Shown: positions 41,894 through 51,294, counted from the stretch's first letter. The stretch is 64,000 nt of DNA from JAEZDC01 sp036676415 (GCA_036676415.1 JAKFCX010000025.1:124001-188000); one strand, 5' to 3'. Notes: generated by a model not told the origin, from the letters alone. Program-made: numbers and translations.

Positions 41894-43363
41894 ATGACTG
41901 AACAACAATCGTCTTTCAAACAATCTTTAGGACTGTTAGATGCCACTATGATAGTTGCCGGATCGATGATCGGCTCAGGAATATTTATCGTTAGTGCAGA
42001 TATTGCCAGAAATGTAGGAAGCCCTGGCTGGCTGATCTTTGTATGGCTCATTACAGGTTTTATGACACTTACTGCAGCACTGAGTTACGGAGAATTGAGC
42101 GGTATGTTTCCAAAAGCCGGGGGGCAATATGTTTACCTGAAAGAAGCTTACAATCCCTTGATTGGTTTTTTATATGGATGGAGCTTTTTTGCTGTGATCC
42201 AAACAGCCACAATTGCAGCGGTAGCTGTTGCATTCTCAAAATTCACAGGGCATTTCTTTCCAATATTTGATTTAATTGATGCTGCGAAAGAGCCAGGACA
42301 CCAGAATATTATTTTTGATGCGGGATTTTTCAGTTTTCAATATGCACACCTGTTATCTATTGCATTGATCCTTTTACTCACCTATGTAAATACAAGGGGA
42401 GTGAAGGAAGGAAAGCTCATTCAAACAACCTTCACTATCGCAAAACTGTCTGCTTTATTTGGTTTGATCATCTTCGGATTTCTCCTTGCTTCAGGTGAAG
42501 GATGGAATGCAAACTGGGCTGATGGCTGGACGATGAAAAACCTGTTACCAACTGATGGCTCTGGAGTAACCGTTTCTGAAGTTGTGGGGGTAGGCGTATT
42601 AAGTGCTATTGCAGCCTCAATGGTAGGATCTATTTTCAGCAGTGATGCCTGGAACAATGTAACCTTCATTGCAGGCGAAATAAAAAATCCCAAACGAAAC
42701 ATTGGTCTTAGTTTATTCCTGGGAACACTTATCGTAACCCTCATCTACGTTACGGCCAACCTGATGTATACTTATGTATTACCGATGGAGGCAATTGCAA
42801 CAGCACCAAGAGATCGTGTTGCCACAGCAGTATCTCAGGCAGTTTTTGGAGGAACCTTAGGTGCAGGTATTATTGCAGCCCTGATAATGGTCTCAACATT
42901 TGGTTGTAACAACGGACTGATCTTAGCAGGTGCAAGAGTGTATTATACCATGGCTAAAGATGGTCTTTTCTTTAAAAGAACAGGAACACTCAATAAAAAT
43001 TCTGTTCCAGGGTATGCACTTTGGATACAAGCTATTGTCTGTTGCCTTTGGGCAATCAGTGGAAAATATGGTGACCTCCTGGATATGATCTCCTTTGTAG
43101 TAGTGGGTTTCTATATGTTAACAATTGCCGGCATTTTCATCCTCAGGAAAAAAAGACCAGATGCTGACAGGCCGTACAAAGCTTTCGGATATCCGGTGTT
43201 GCCAATATTGTATATCATTATGGGTCTTGCATTTTGCATTTTGCTCATCATCTATAAAACAAAATTTACATGGCCGGGGCTCGCAATAACGCTGATAGGA
43301 ATTCCTATTTATTATATTGCGGTCTCGAAATCGAAAACTGTAACTAACCAAACCAAACAATAA
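41894..43363 (+). CDS. APC family amino acid permease
   Basis: A 489-residue amino acid/polyamine/organocation transporter with about twelve helices. Family motifs: GLLDATMIVAGSMIGSGIFI in TM1, YGELSGMFPKAGGQYVYLKE between TM2 and TM3, and SAIAASMVGSIFSSDAWNNV in the TM6 region, followed by GEIKNPKRNI. It resembles LAT-type exchangers. The substrate is unknown. Followed 7 bp later by a second APC permease, so the two form an operon. Confidence 0.9.
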   Translation: MTEQQSSFKQSLGLLDATMIVAGSMIGSGIFIVSADIARNVGSPGWLIFVWLITGFMTLTAALSYGELSGMFPKAGGQYVYLKEAYNPLIGFLYGWSFFAVIQTATIAAVAVAFSKFTGHFFPIFDLIDAAKEPGHQNIIFDAGFFSFQYAHLLSIALILLLTYVNTRGVKEGKLIQTTFTIAKLSALFGLIIFGFLLASGEGWNANWADGWTMKNLLPTDGSGVTVSEVVGVGVLSAIAASMVGSIFSSDAWNNVTFIAGEIKNPKRNIGLSLFLGTLIVTLIYVTANLMYTYVLPMEAIATAPRDRVATAVSQAVFGGTLGAGIIAALIMVSTFGCNNGLILAGARVYYTMAKDGLFFKRTGTLNKNSVPGYALWIQAIVCCLWAISGKYGDLLDMISFVVVGFYMLTIAGIFILRKKRPDADRPYKAFGYPVLPILYIIMGLAFCILLIIYKTKFTWPGLAITLIGIPIYYIAVSKSKTVTNQTKQ

Positions 43364-43370
43364 AACTGTT

Positions 43371-44912
43371 ATGAGTTTATTCGCAAGAAAACCGCTCGAT
43401 CAGATGATGCGACATGCAGCTGATAACGAGAAAGGTCTTAAACGTACCCTTGGTGCATCCAACCTTGTGGCATTAGGTATCGGAGCCATCATTGGTGCAG
43501 GATTATTTGTAAGAACAGCTGCTGCTGCCGGACAAGCTGCAGGACCTGCTGTTACATTATCATTTGTGATTGCTGCCATTGGTTGTGCTTTTGCCGGACT
43601 ATGTTATGCAGAATTTGCGGCAATGATTCCTATTGCAGGTAGTGCTTATGCCTACTCTTACGTTACCATGGGAGAAATGATTGCCTGGATCATTGGATGG
43701 GCATTGATCATGGAGTATGCTTTAGGCGCTGCAACTGTTTCTATTGCCTGGAGTGAATATTTGAATAAGCTTTTAGGAGGGGCTATTCCATATGAATGGT
43801 GCCACTCCCCCTTTGAGAGTTTCACCGATGCTGCAGGTGTGGAACACTCAGGAATAATGAATGCACCAGCCCTGATTATTTTGTTGTTATTAACCATGTT
43901 GCTGATAAAAGGAACACAGGAAAGTGCAATGGTAAATGCGGTGATCGTATTTATCAAAGTGGCGATAGTGATCTTATTTATTGCAATTGGCTGGCAGTTC
44001 ATCAATCCTGAAAATCATACACCATACATGATTCCTGAAGGAACTCCACCTGTTACCGATGCTGCAGGAAAAGTGCTCACCACCTATGATGGTATTTTCG
44101 AATGGGGCTGGGGAGGTGTACTTGGTGGTGCTGCCATTGTATTCTTTGCCTTCATTGGTTTTGATGCTGTATCAACTGCTGCACAGGAAGCAAAAAATCC
44201 AAAAAGAGATATGCCTATCGGTATTCTGGGTTCCCTGGTAGTTTGTACCATCCTTTATATTTTATTTGGTCACGTACTAACAGGTGTTGCACCATGGACA
44301 GACTTTGTTGATCCGACAAAAGGCCAGGAAGCTTCTGTGGCTTACGCTATTTCTACTTATATGACAGGATATGAATGGCTCTCTACTGCTGTAACCATTG
44401 CCATTCTTGCAGGTTTCTCATCCGTTATTCTCGTAATGCTGATGGGCCAGAGCCGTATCTTCTACACCATGAGTAATGATGGACTGATACCAAAAGCGTT
44501 TGGTGCCATTCACCCGAAATACAATACACCATACAAAGCCAACTGGATATTGTTTGTATTTGTAGGATTATTTGCTGCTTTTGTTCCTGGCCACGTGGCA
44601 GGAGATCTTACCAGTTTCGGAACCTTATTCGCTTTCGTATTAGTGAGTGCAGGTGTATGGATCATGCGTAAAAAAGCACCGGATATGGAAAGACCATTCA
44701 GAACACCAGCCTATAAATTGGTATCTATATTAGGTGTTTTAATATGTTCAGGAATGATCGTAGCCATCGACAGCAGAACATTGCAATTCGCAGGTATATG
44801 GATGATAATCGGCCTGGCAGTTTACTTCCTTTATAGTCGTAAACACAGCAAGCTAAGATCAACCAATGCCGATATTCTACCAACGGCAGATGATTTTGAG
44901 GCAAGAAGATAA
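43371..44912 (+). CDS. APC family amino acid permease (CAT-like)
   Basis: A 513-residue permease of the cationic amino acid transporter-like group. It starts with MSLFARKPLDQMMRHAADNE and has LGIGAIIGAGLFVRTAAAAG in TM1, CYAEFAAMIPIAGSAYAYSY after TM2 and GFDAVSTAAQEAKNPKRDMP after TM6, all typical. A 40-residue insert between TM5 and TM6 (TPYMIPEGTPPVTDAAGKVL) lies outside the membrane. It differs from its upstream neighbour, so the pair is not a recent duplication. Terminator 30 bp downstream. Confidence 0.92.
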   Translation: MSLFARKPLDQMMRHAADNEKGLKRTLGASNLVALGIGAIIGAGLFVRTAAAAGQAAGPAVTLSFVIAAIGCAFAGLCYAEFAAMIPIAGSAYAYSYVTMGEMIAWIIGWALIMEYALGAATVSIAWSEYLNKLLGGAIPYEWCHSPFESFTDAAGVEHSGIMNAPALIILLLLTMLLIKGTQESAMVNAVIVFIKVAIVILFIAIGWQFINPENHTPYMIPEGTPPVTDAAGKVLTTYDGIFEWGWGGVLGGAAIVFFAFIGFDAVSTAAQEAKNPKRDMPIGILGSLVVCTILYILFGHVLTGVAPWTDFVDPTKGQEASVAYAISTYMTGYEWLSTAVTIAILAGFSSVILVMLMGQSRIFYTMSNDGLIPKAFGAIHPKYNTPYKANWILFVFVGLFAAFVPGHVAGDLTSFGTLFAFVLVSAGVWIMRKKAPDMERPFRTPAYKLVSILGVLICSGMIVAIDSRTLQFAGIWMIIGLAVYFLYSRKHSKLRSTNADILPTADDFEARR

Positions 44913-44940
44913 CCGGAGGTACTAAAGAGATAAAAAATAA

Positions 44941-44976
44941 AAATCCCGCTTAACTGGCGGGATTTTCTTTTTATAC
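44941..44976 (+). terminator. Terminator after the permease pair
   Basis: AAATCCCGC / GCGGGATTT stem with loop TTAACTG followed by TTCTTTTT. Confidence 0.9.
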
Positions 44977-44987
44977 ATGGTTACAGC

Positions 44988-44995
44988 TAAATTTG
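44988..44995 (+). promoter_or_regulatory. TAnnTTTG promoter element upstream of yebC
   Basis: TAAATTTG, exact consensus, 189 bp before the yebC ATG. The predicted leader would contain the complete palindromic element at 45043-45113. Confidence 0.5.
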
Positions 44996-45042
44996 CAACC
45001 TTGGTTTTCCTGGTTCCAGCTACGGAATTGCAATTGAGCTTC

Positions 45043-45113
45043 GTTGCGTCGCACGCTTCATCTGCAGGCTATCTGTTGAACAGATTTCGGAACGTACAAG
45101 TGAGTGACACAAC
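45043..45113. repeat. Complete 71-bp palindromic element: C arm, apical palindrome, T arm
   Basis: C arm GTTGCGTCGCACGCTT (45043-45058) and T arm AAGTGAGTGACACAAC (45098-45113) face each other. The centre contains ATCTGTTGAACAGAT, itself a near-perfect palindrome, so the whole unit can fold as a long imperfect hairpin. It lies in the leader region of yebC. No coding content. Confidence 0.85.
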
Positions 45114-45151
45114 AGACGATGCTAAAAAAACACTAGCTGGTTAAATAACAT

Positions 45152-45179
45152 TAAACAGAAAACTTGAAACTATAAACTA
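45152..45179. repeat. Heptamer-repeat array before yebC
   Basis: TAAACAG, AAAACTT, GAAACTA, TAAACTA in 7-bp register, ending 5 bp before the yebC ATG. Confidence 0.65.
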
Positions 45180-45184
45180 AGTTC

Positions 45185-45907
45185 ATGGGAAGAATATTTG
45201 AAGTTAGAAAAGCCACCATGTTTGCCAGGTGGGATAAAATGGCAAAACAGTTCAGCCGTATCGGAAAAGAGATTGTTATTGCTGTAAAAGCAGGTGGTCC
45301 TGATCCTGCAACGAACCCGGCTTTGAGACGTTCTATGCAAAACGCCAAAGGTGTAAACATGCCTAAGGATCGTGTAGAAGCTGCCATCAAAAGAGCTTTA
45401 GGAAAAGACACGGCTAATTATGATGAAATCTTATATGAAGGATACGGTCCACATGGTGTTGCGTTACTGGTAGAAACAGCAACAGACAATCATGTAAGAA
45501 CCGTTGCCAATGTAAAAGCAGCTTTCAGTAAAGGTGGTGGTACGTTGGGAAATAGCGGAAGTGTAAGCTTCCAGTTTAACCGAATGGGTGTATTCAAACT
45601 AAACCCGGAAGGTATCAGCATAGATGAACTTGAACTGGAATTGATAGATTTTGGGTTAGAAGAATTAGGAGAAGGAACCGGCGAAAACGGTGAAAATATT
45701 TTGGTGGTTCGCAGTGCCTACACCGATTTTGGTAATATGCAACATGCATTGGAAGAAAAAGGTATCACTCCCATCAGTGCAGAACTGGAGTGGATACCTA
45801 CTGTAATGGTTCCTGTAACAGATGAACAGGCTGAAGACATTTCTAAACTCATCGAACGTTTAGAGCAGGATGAAGATGTGAGTAAGGTTTTCCATAATAT
45901 GGGATAG
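45185..45907 (+). CDS. YebC/PmpR family protein
   Basis: A 240-residue YebC-type protein, a family described as transcriptional regulators or, more recently, as translation factors that help at proline stretches. The N-terminal part is MGRIFEVRKATMFARWDKMA with FSRIGKEIVIAVKAGG, then NMPKDRVEAAIKRALGK, the hallmark YEGYGPHGVALLVETATDN (about residue 85) and GNSGSVSFQFNRMGVF. All three domains are full length. A heptamer array touches both its start and its stop, so it is enclosed by repeats. Confidence 0.93.
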   Translation: MGRIFEVRKATMFARWDKMAKQFSRIGKEIVIAVKAGGPDPATNPALRRSMQNAKGVNMPKDRVEAAIKRALGKDTANYDEILYEGYGPHGVALLVETATDNHVRTVANVKAAFSKGGGTLGNSGSVSFQFNRMGVFKLNPEGISIDELELELIDFGLEELGEGTGENGENILVVRSAYTDFGNMQHALEEKGITPISAELEWIPTVMVPVTDEQAEDISKLIERLEQDEDVSKVFHNMG

Positions 45908-45909
45908 AA

Positions 45910-45944
45910 GAAGTAAGAGGTACGATATACGAAGTATGATATGA
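45910..45944. repeat. Heptamer-repeat array after yebC
   Basis: GAAGTAA, GAGGTAC, GATATAC, GAAGTAT, GATATGA in exact 7-bp register directly after the yebC stop codon. Confidence 0.8.
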
Positions 45945-45973
45945 ACGGCTCGAACTATGTTCGAGTTGTTTGC
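45945..45973 (+). terminator. Terminator after yebC
   Basis: ACGGCTCGAAC and GTTCGAGTTGT pair over 11 positions (one G-U) with loop TAT, followed by TTG. The T run is short, so strength is uncertain. Confidence 0.55.
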
Positions 45974-46001
45974 TTATAAATGTAGCCTGCTGCTATTCAT
46001 C

Positions 46002-46009
46002 TATCTTTG
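46002..46009 (+). promoter_or_regulatory. TAnnTTTG promoter element of the DCC gene, 5 bp from its ATG
   Basis: TATCTTTG, exact consensus, then TGCTG and ATG. Predicts a leaderless or nearly leaderless transcript. Confidence 0.65.
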
Positions 46010-46014
46010 TGCTG

Positions 46015-46416
46015 ATGAATGAAAATCCGATCATACTGTTTGATGGTGTTTGCAATTTTTGCAACGGAGCGATCAATTTCATCATTAAAAGGGATAAGAA
46101 AAGAATATTTCGTTATGCTGCGTTACAATCTGAAGCTGGCCAGCAATTACTGAAGCAATATAATCTTTCACCAACTGAGCTTGATTCTTTTGTCCTTATC
46201 TACAATGGAAAGAGCTTTAAGAAAACTTCTGCCGCATTGAATGTTGCATCGATACTGGGAGGAGTCTGGAAACTCACCGGGGTTTTCCGGATATTTCCGG
46301 CTGGTGTAAGAGATCTGGCTTATAATCTCATAGCTAATAACCGCTATCGATGGTTTGGCAAAAAAGAAAGCTGCATGATACCCACACCGGAAGTAAGGAG
46401 TTTATTTCTGCAATAG
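46015..46416 (+). CDS. DCC family protein (DUF393)
   Basis: A 133-residue protein of the DCC (DUF393) family, thioredoxin-fold proteins annotated as thiol-disulfide oxidoreductases. The family motif IILFDGVCNFCNGAINFIIK, with CxxC (C13, C16 approximately), opens the protein, followed by DKKRIFRYAALQSEAGQQLL and the C-terminal NRYRWFGKKESCMIPTPEV. I choose ATG 46015; a TTG-started extension lies upstream of the promoter. It precedes a fatty-acid desaturase by 49 bp. Confidence 0.9.
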   Translation: MNENPIILFDGVCNFCNGAINFIIKRDKKRIFRYAALQSEAGQQLLKQYNLSPTELDSFVLIYNGKSFKKTSAALNVASILGGVWKLTGVFRIFPAGVRDLAYNLIANNRYRWFGKKESCMIPTPEVRSLFLQ

Positions 46417-46465
46417 CCGGTTTTGGATAAATTTTTGATACATTTCATCCAGCAAAATACTCTTA

Positions 46466-47536
46466 ATGAAAGCTTTACCGGTAATTACAGATCCTGTTTA
46501 TGTTCCGCAAGAATATTCCTGGCTCGACAGACAGTTTCTTAAAATCATAAATGATCAAAGAGATCTGCCTTTTCTATACCTGATACTGAAGATCACTTTC
46601 ATCGTATTTCCAATTGCTTTCCTGCTTTATACTTCATTATTACCAAACTGGGCATGGTGGTTAGTAGCAGTAGCTTACCAGGTAATCAATTTTTATTTCA
46701 GAGCACCTTTCGGACTCATGATGCATTGCATCAGCCACAGGCATTTATTCAAAAAGAAATTCAAGATTTTTTATCGTTACATCATTTGGGTGATGTGTCC
46801 TTTTATGGGTCATACACCTGAAACATATTTTAGTCATCACATGGGTATGCACCATGCAGAAAACAATATGCCCGAAGATGATAGCAGTACCATGATGTAC
46901 CAGCGAGATTCTTTCAAATCATTTTTAAAATATCTCGGTCATTTTCTTGTACTCGGTTTCAAAGGATTACTACAATATCTTTTTTCAAGGAAGAAGAAGA
47001 AGCTGGCTCATCGTGCCATGGCAGGTGAATTTACCTTCTTTGCCTTTTGCATCGTGATGTGTTTTGTAAATTTTGCCGGAACAATGGCAGTATTCGTTGT
47101 TACATTCTTCATCTCAAGAATGATCATGATGGTCGGTAACTGGACTCAACATTCATTCATTGATCCGGCAGAACCTGATCATCCGTATAAGAACTGCATC
47201 ACAACATTGAATGTTCATTACAACAAGAGATGCTGGAACGATGGCTATCATACCAGCCATCATGCAAGGCCTGCACTGCATTGGACAGAACATCCACATT
47301 CATTTATGGAAAACATCGATGAGTATGCAAAGCACAAAGCCATTGTTTTTGATAAGCTGGATTTTGGCGGGGTGTTTCTATGCCTGATGACTAAGAATTA
47401 TCAAAAGCTTGCAGATCATTTAGTGAATGTTAAAGGTGAGTTTGCTTCAGAAGAAGAAGCGATTGCGATATTAAAAGAACGTACAAAGCAGTTTCCTGAG
47501 GAGATATTACACAGCGGCAATTACCAGCCGGCTTAA
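46466..47536 (+). CDS. Fatty acid desaturase family protein
   Basis: A 356-residue integral membrane di-iron desaturase-like protein. The three histidine boxes are visible: HCISHRH (about residue 90), HHMGMHHAEN (about 125) and GYHTSHHARPALHW (about 270). Four hydrophobic helices surround them. Such enzymes desaturate or hydroxylate acyl chains; the substrate cannot be read off. TACTCTTA lies directly in front of the ATG, similar to the leaderless pattern, or it is read through from the DCC gene. Confidence 0.85.
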   Translation: MKALPVITDPVYVPQEYSWLDRQFLKIINDQRDLPFLYLILKITFIVFPIAFLLYTSLLPNWAWWLVAVAYQVINFYFRAPFGLMMHCISHRHLFKKKFKIFYRYIIWVMCPFMGHTPETYFSHHMGMHHAENNMPEDDSSTMMYQRDSFKSFLKYLGHFLVLGFKGLLQYLFSRKKKKLAHRAMAGEFTFFAFCIVMCFVNFAGTMAVFVVTFFISRMIMMVGNWTQHSFIDPAEPDHPYKNCITTLNVHYNKRCWNDGYHTSHHARPALHWTEHPHSFMENIDEYAKHKAIVFDKLDFGGVFLCLMTKNYQKLADHLVNVKGEFASEEEAIAILKERTKQFPEEILHSGNYQPA

Positions 47537-47593
47537 TCTTCAACTATTTAGCAATGGTATAGTTTTATTGGCACTAATATAAAATCTAGTGTT

Positions 47594-47776
47594 ATGAAAG
47601 ATTCAAAAAACACCATTAACCAGCAGTCGAAACAGGGTATGGATTACAACAAAAAACGACCAGAGGTTAGAGACAATTTAGACAGCAGGAAAAACCTGGA
47701 GCAGGATTTTAAAGGAAGTGATGTAACACACAATAAGAAAGATGTTCGGAACGAACCGAACAGGAGTAAAAGATAA
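47594..47776 (+). CDS. Small hydrophilic protein of unknown function
   Basis: A 60-residue protein without family I recognise: MKDSKNTINQQSKQGMDYNK, then many Asn, Asp, Lys and Arg residues and no hydrophobic segment, so it is probably disordered. A separate start and a terminator 3 bp after its stop suggest a real gene; Bacteroidota carry many such small charged proteins. Function unknown. Confidence 0.6.
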   Translation: MKDSKNTINQQSKQGMDYNKKRPEVRDNLDSRKNLEQDFKGSDVTHNKKDVRNEPNRSKR

Positions 47777-47778
47777 AG

Positions 47779-47807
47779 CAAAAGACCTCATTTGAGGTCT
47801 TTTTTTA
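47779..47807 (+). terminator. Terminator, possibly bidirectional
   Basis: AAAAGACCTC / GAGGTCTTTT stem with loop ATTT and seven Ts on the plus strand; on the minus strand four Ts follow, so it may also end the E1 dehydrogenase transcript. Confidence 0.85.
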
Positions 47808-47833
47808 TTGATACGATTAAGCGTAGTTGAATA

Positions 47834-50215
47834 CTATTCTGCCATCATCTCTTTAATCACTTCAATGATCTCTTCAGCATTAGGCTTACTAAAATAGTCA
47901 CCATCACTGCCATAAGCCGGACGATGTGCTTTGCCGGTTATCGTTCTTGGTTTACAGTCGATCCAGCGGTAAGCAGATTGTTCTTCCATCACTTTGTTGA
48001 ACATATATGCAGCAGCTCCACCTGGTACGTCTTCATCGATAAACACAACACGGTTCGTTTTCTTTACCGATTCAACGATCATGTGATTGATATCAAACGG
48101 AACAAGTGTTTGCACATCTATGATCTCGCAACTCACTCCAAGATTCTCCAATCTAGCGGCAGCTTCCTGGATAATGCGTAAGGTAGATCCGTAAGACACA
48201 ATCGTTATATCATCACCTTCTCTTGTCACTTCCGGAATACCAAATGGTACTGTATAGTCTAACAAATTGGAAGGCATTTTCTCTTTTAAGCGATAACCGT
48301 TCAAGCATTCAACAACAATTCCAGGATCATTGCTACTTAATAACGTATTATACATACCAACAGCCTGCACCATGTTTCTTGGAACACAAACATGCATTCC
48401 TCTCAAAGCATTTATCACAACACCCATTGGCGATCCGCTATGCCAGATACCTTCAAGCCTGTGGCCCCTTGTACGAATGATCAACGGACAACTTTGCTGA
48501 CCTTTTGTTCTGTAATGAAGTGTTGATACATCATCACTCAAAGGCTGCAGCCCGTATAACAAATAATCTAAGTATTGGATTTCTGCGATAGGCCTGAGAC
48601 CTCTTAAAGCAAGACCAATTGCCTGTCCTACAATCGTCAATTCCCTGATACCGGTATCCGAAATCCTGTACTCACCATGTTTTTCCTGTAAACCTGCAAA
48701 ACCCTGGTTTACATCACCGATGAATCCTACATCTTCTCCAAAAGCCAGTACCTTAGGATTGTTACTGAACAACTGGTCGAAATACTTATTCAATACTTCA
48801 TATCCATTTACCGAAGGAGCATCGAATGAAATCATGGGTTTAACATGATCGACCTTTAATGCAGCTTTCGAACCTTCGTTATACAGGTAGGTATTATAGA
48901 GTTGCTGATTCTCTTTCTTTAATTGATCGTAATATTCTTTTATTTCCTGTGATTGTGGTGCATCACCAGTTAATTCCAACGCAACACCTAAAGCCTTCAT
49001 CACATCTCTTCTCATCGGTTCTTTGGCCGAACTGAGTTCATTAAACAGGTGTTGCAGAATCTCATTAGAGGAACTAACAGGCTCGAGCAATTCCAATGCT
49101 TTAACCACCTGTTCCTTTATTGGTGTAAGGTATTTACTCCAGGCATTATTCTTACTGGTTCTTACATGTTCCTTTGCATCGGTTTCAATAGCTTGCAGTT
49201 CTTCTTCAGATCCGATTCCATTACCTGTGATCCACTCCCTCATCTTACGAATGCAATCCCATTCTTTTTCCCATTCAAGTCTTTCAGGAGTCTTATATCT
49301 TTCATGACTGCCGGAAGTAGAGTGGCCCTGGGGTTGTGTTACTTCCTCCACATGAAAAATTGCCGGCACATGTGTTTCCCTTACCTTTTGTAAAGCTTCT
49401 TCAAACACTTCACACATTCCTGCATAATCCCAGGCTTTTACTTTGTAAATATTTAATCCGTTAGTGTCGTCCTGCTTCTGCATTCCTTTAAGAGCAGATG
49501 AAATAGATCCCTTGGTTGTCTGGTATTTTTTAGGAACGGAAATTCCATATCCATCGTCCCAAACGAAAACAGCTAAAGGAACCTGTAATACACCGGCTGC
49601 ATTGATGGTTTCCCAGAAATGCCCTTCACTGGTACTGGCATCACCGATAGTACAGAAACAGATCTCGTTTCCTTTACGTGAAAGATCAGTAAACTGGTGC
49701 AATTGTTCAATATTCCGGAAGCATTTTGATGCAAAAGCAAGCCCGAGACCTCTTGCCATTTGTCCGGCCGTAGGAGCAATATCAGACGATACATTCTTAC
49801 GGTTAGCAAGATCAAGCCAGTTACCCTGTTCATCCACGAGTTTCGATGCAAAGTGAGCATTCATCTGCCTGCCACCACTGAAAATATCATTGTTTACATC
49901 CGGATCGGCATATAATTGAGCGAAAAACTGTTCTACAGTACCCAAGCCACTGGCAAACATAAAAGTCTGGTCACGATAATAGCCCGAACGAAAGTCTCCC
50001 GGCTGAAAGAATTTGGCCATTGCCACCTGTGCTATCTCCTTCCCATCACCAAAAATTCCAAACTTGGCTTTCCCGGTAAGCACTTCTTTTCGTCCTAAAA
50101 GACTGGTTTCCCGGCTTATGACAGCTGTTTTATAATCTTCGATCACAGCAGATCTGAAAGCTTCATAGCTCAGCATATCGTCATTCATGGCCGGCGTTTC
50201 CTGGGTTTGTTCCAT
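47834..50215 (-). CDS. 2-oxoacid dehydrogenase E1, fused alpha and beta subunits
   Basis: A 793-residue thiamine-diphosphate enzyme combining both E1 subunits. The alpha half (about 1-390) has the ThDP motif IGDASTSEGHFWETINAAG (about residue 195) and YGISVPKKYQTTKGSISS; the beta half (about 450-793) has VLAFGEDVGFIGDVNQGFAG, RISDTGIRELTIVGQAIGLA and VVFIDEDVPGGAAAYMFNKV. It resembles branched-chain 2-oxoacid (BCKDH) E1 fusions common in Bacteroidota. E2 and E3 are not adjacent. TTTG-N19-TATTTTTG ends 4 bp before the ATG. Confidence 0.92.
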   Translation of the reverse strand: MEQTQETPAMNDDMLSYEAFRSAVIEDYKTAVISRETSLLGRKEVLTGKAKFGIFGDGKEIAQVAMAKFFQPGDFRSGYYRDQTFMFASGLGTVEQFFAQLYADPDVNNDIFSGGRQMNAHFASKLVDEQGNWLDLANRKNVSSDIAPTAGQMARGLGLAFASKCFRNIEQLHQFTDLSRKGNEICFCTIGDASTSEGHFWETINAAGVLQVPLAVFVWDDGYGISVPKKYQTTKGSISSALKGMQKQDDTNGLNIYKVKAWDYAGMCEVFEEALQKVRETHVPAIFHVEEVTQPQGHSTSGSHERYKTPERLEWEKEWDCIRKMREWITGNGIGSEEELQAIETDAKEHVRTSKNNAWSKYLTPIKEQVVKALELLEPVSSSNEILQHLFNELSSAKEPMRRDVMKALGVALELTGDAPQSQEIKEYYDQLKKENQQLYNTYLYNEGSKAALKVDHVKPMISFDAPSVNGYEVLNKYFDQLFSNNPKVLAFGEDVGFIGDVNQGFAGLQEKHGEYRISDTGIRELTIVGQAIGLALRGLRPIAEIQYLDYLLYGLQPLSDDVSTLHYRTKGQQSCPLIIRTRGHRLEGIWHSGSPMGVVINALRGMHVCVPRNMVQAVGMYNTLLSSNDPGIVVECLNGYRLKEKMPSNLLDYTVPFGIPEVTREGDDITIVSYGSTLRIIQEAAARLENLGVSCEIIDVQTLVPFDINHMIVESVKKTNRVVFIDEDVPGGAAAYMFNKVMEEQSAYRWIDCKPRTITGKAHRPAYGSDGDYFSKPNAEEIIEVIKEMMAE

Positions 50216-50219
50216 CAGG

Positions 50220-50227
50220 CAAAAATA
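50220..50227 (-). promoter_or_regulatory. TAnnTTTG promoter of the E1 fusion gene, 4 bp from its ATG
   Basis: TATTTTTG on the minus strand, 19 bp after a TTTG -33 box, and only CCTG before the ATG. Best-supported leaderless-type promoter of the window. Confidence 0.75.
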
Positions 50228-50384
50228 GCTATTACCGCCTCAAAGCCAAATGCAATAGCAGGTAATTATTGTTGTTAGTTGAAAGGAAAGTTTAATATCT
50301 TCTTAAAATGAAGCTTTGAAGCAGGACATAATTTGATGGTAACAATAAAATTATAACTTTACCAGACTAAAATCATCAGTACAA

Positions 50385-50855
50385 ATGAAGAAGTTTACTT
50401 TAATGGCTGCAAGCCTTTTCTTCTTTGCAGCAATAAATGCTCAGGCTCCAGCTCAACCAGAAGTTAAACCACAGCAAGAAGTTAAAGACATTGCTAAGAC
50501 ATTATCGTTCAAGAATGATAATTATGATTTCGGAAAGATCCCACAGGGTAAACCAGTTGAATTTGAACTGGAAGTAAAAAACATCAGTGGTGAAGAAGTA
50601 AAAGTTGAAAATGTACAGGTTAGTTGCGGTTGCACTACACCAAAATGGCAGGCCGGTCCTTACAAAGCAGGGGAAACCTTCAAAATTGGCTTAGGATTTA
50701 ACGCTGCTGCTGCAGGTGTTTTTACCAAGACCGTTACTGTTTATTTCTCTGGTGGTTTAACCAAAGTAGTAACCTTCAAAGGAGAAGTATTTACAGCCCC
50801 ACAGGATGCAGCACCAAAAAATGAAGGTGTAGGCAAAATCAAACCAGGTAATTAA
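50385..50855 (+). CDS. DUF1573 protein
   Basis: A 156-residue exported protein: signal peptide MKKFTLMAASLFFFAAINAQ, then a DUF1573 immunoglobulin-like domain with NYDFGKIPQGKPVEFELEVK, VSCGCTTPKWQAGPYKAGET and a terminal strand VTFKGEVFTA. Members are widespread in Bacteroidota; their role is unknown. Its neighbour is a close paralog, 19 bp downstream in the same direction, so the pair is an operon. TAACTTTA, one base off consensus, lies upstream. Confidence 0.85.
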   Translation: MKKFTLMAASLFFFAAINAQAPAQPEVKPQQEVKDIAKTLSFKNDNYDFGKIPQGKPVEFELEVKNISGEEVKVENVQVSCGCTTPKWQAGPYKAGETFKIGLGFNAAAAGVFTKTVTVYFSGGLTKVVTFKGEVFTAPQDAAPKNEGVGKIKPGN

Positions 50856-50874
50856 TTTATCAGAATAGCAGAAT

Positions 50875-51255
50875 ATGAAGCAATTATTTGTCCTCGCTTT
50901 TTTATGTTTCAGTGTTGTTGCATTTGGTCAAACGAAGAATGATGTTAAGTTCACTGCAATGAAACATACATTCGGAAAGATCAAGCAAAATGTACCAGCA
51001 ACCTATACGTTCACTTTTACCAATGCTTCTACTAATAAGCCGCTGATCATTGAAACAGCAACGGCTCAATGTGGATGCACAACCCCGGAATATCCAAAAG
51101 CTCCGATAGGTAAAGGGAAAAAAGGAACAATCAAGGTTACTTACAATGCAGCCACCATGGGTGCATTTACGAAAACAGTTACTGTAAAATTTGCGAATAT
51201 CGCTGAACCGATCACCTTAACGATTGACGGCGAAGTTGTGGCTGCGACCAAATAA
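50875..51255 (+). CDS. DUF1573 protein, paralog
   Basis: A 126-residue DUF1573 protein with the signal peptide MKQLFVLAFLCFSVVAFGQ, then HTFGKIKQNVPATYTFTFTN, AQCGCTTPEYPKAPIGKGKK and a final strand ITLTIDGEVVAATK. It shares the CGCTTP motif and layout with the preceding gene, indicating tandem duplication. A terminator follows 40 bp after its stop. Confidence 0.85.
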   Translation: MKQLFVLAFLCFSVVAFGQTKNDVKFTAMKHTFGKIKQNVPATYTFTFTNASTNKPLIIETATAQCGCTTPEYPKAPIGKGKKGTIKVTYNAATMGAFTKTVTVKFANIAEPITLTIDGEVVAATK

Positions 51256-51294
51256 CAAAAACCAAGAGAAAATTCTTCTTACACAATATTGTCC

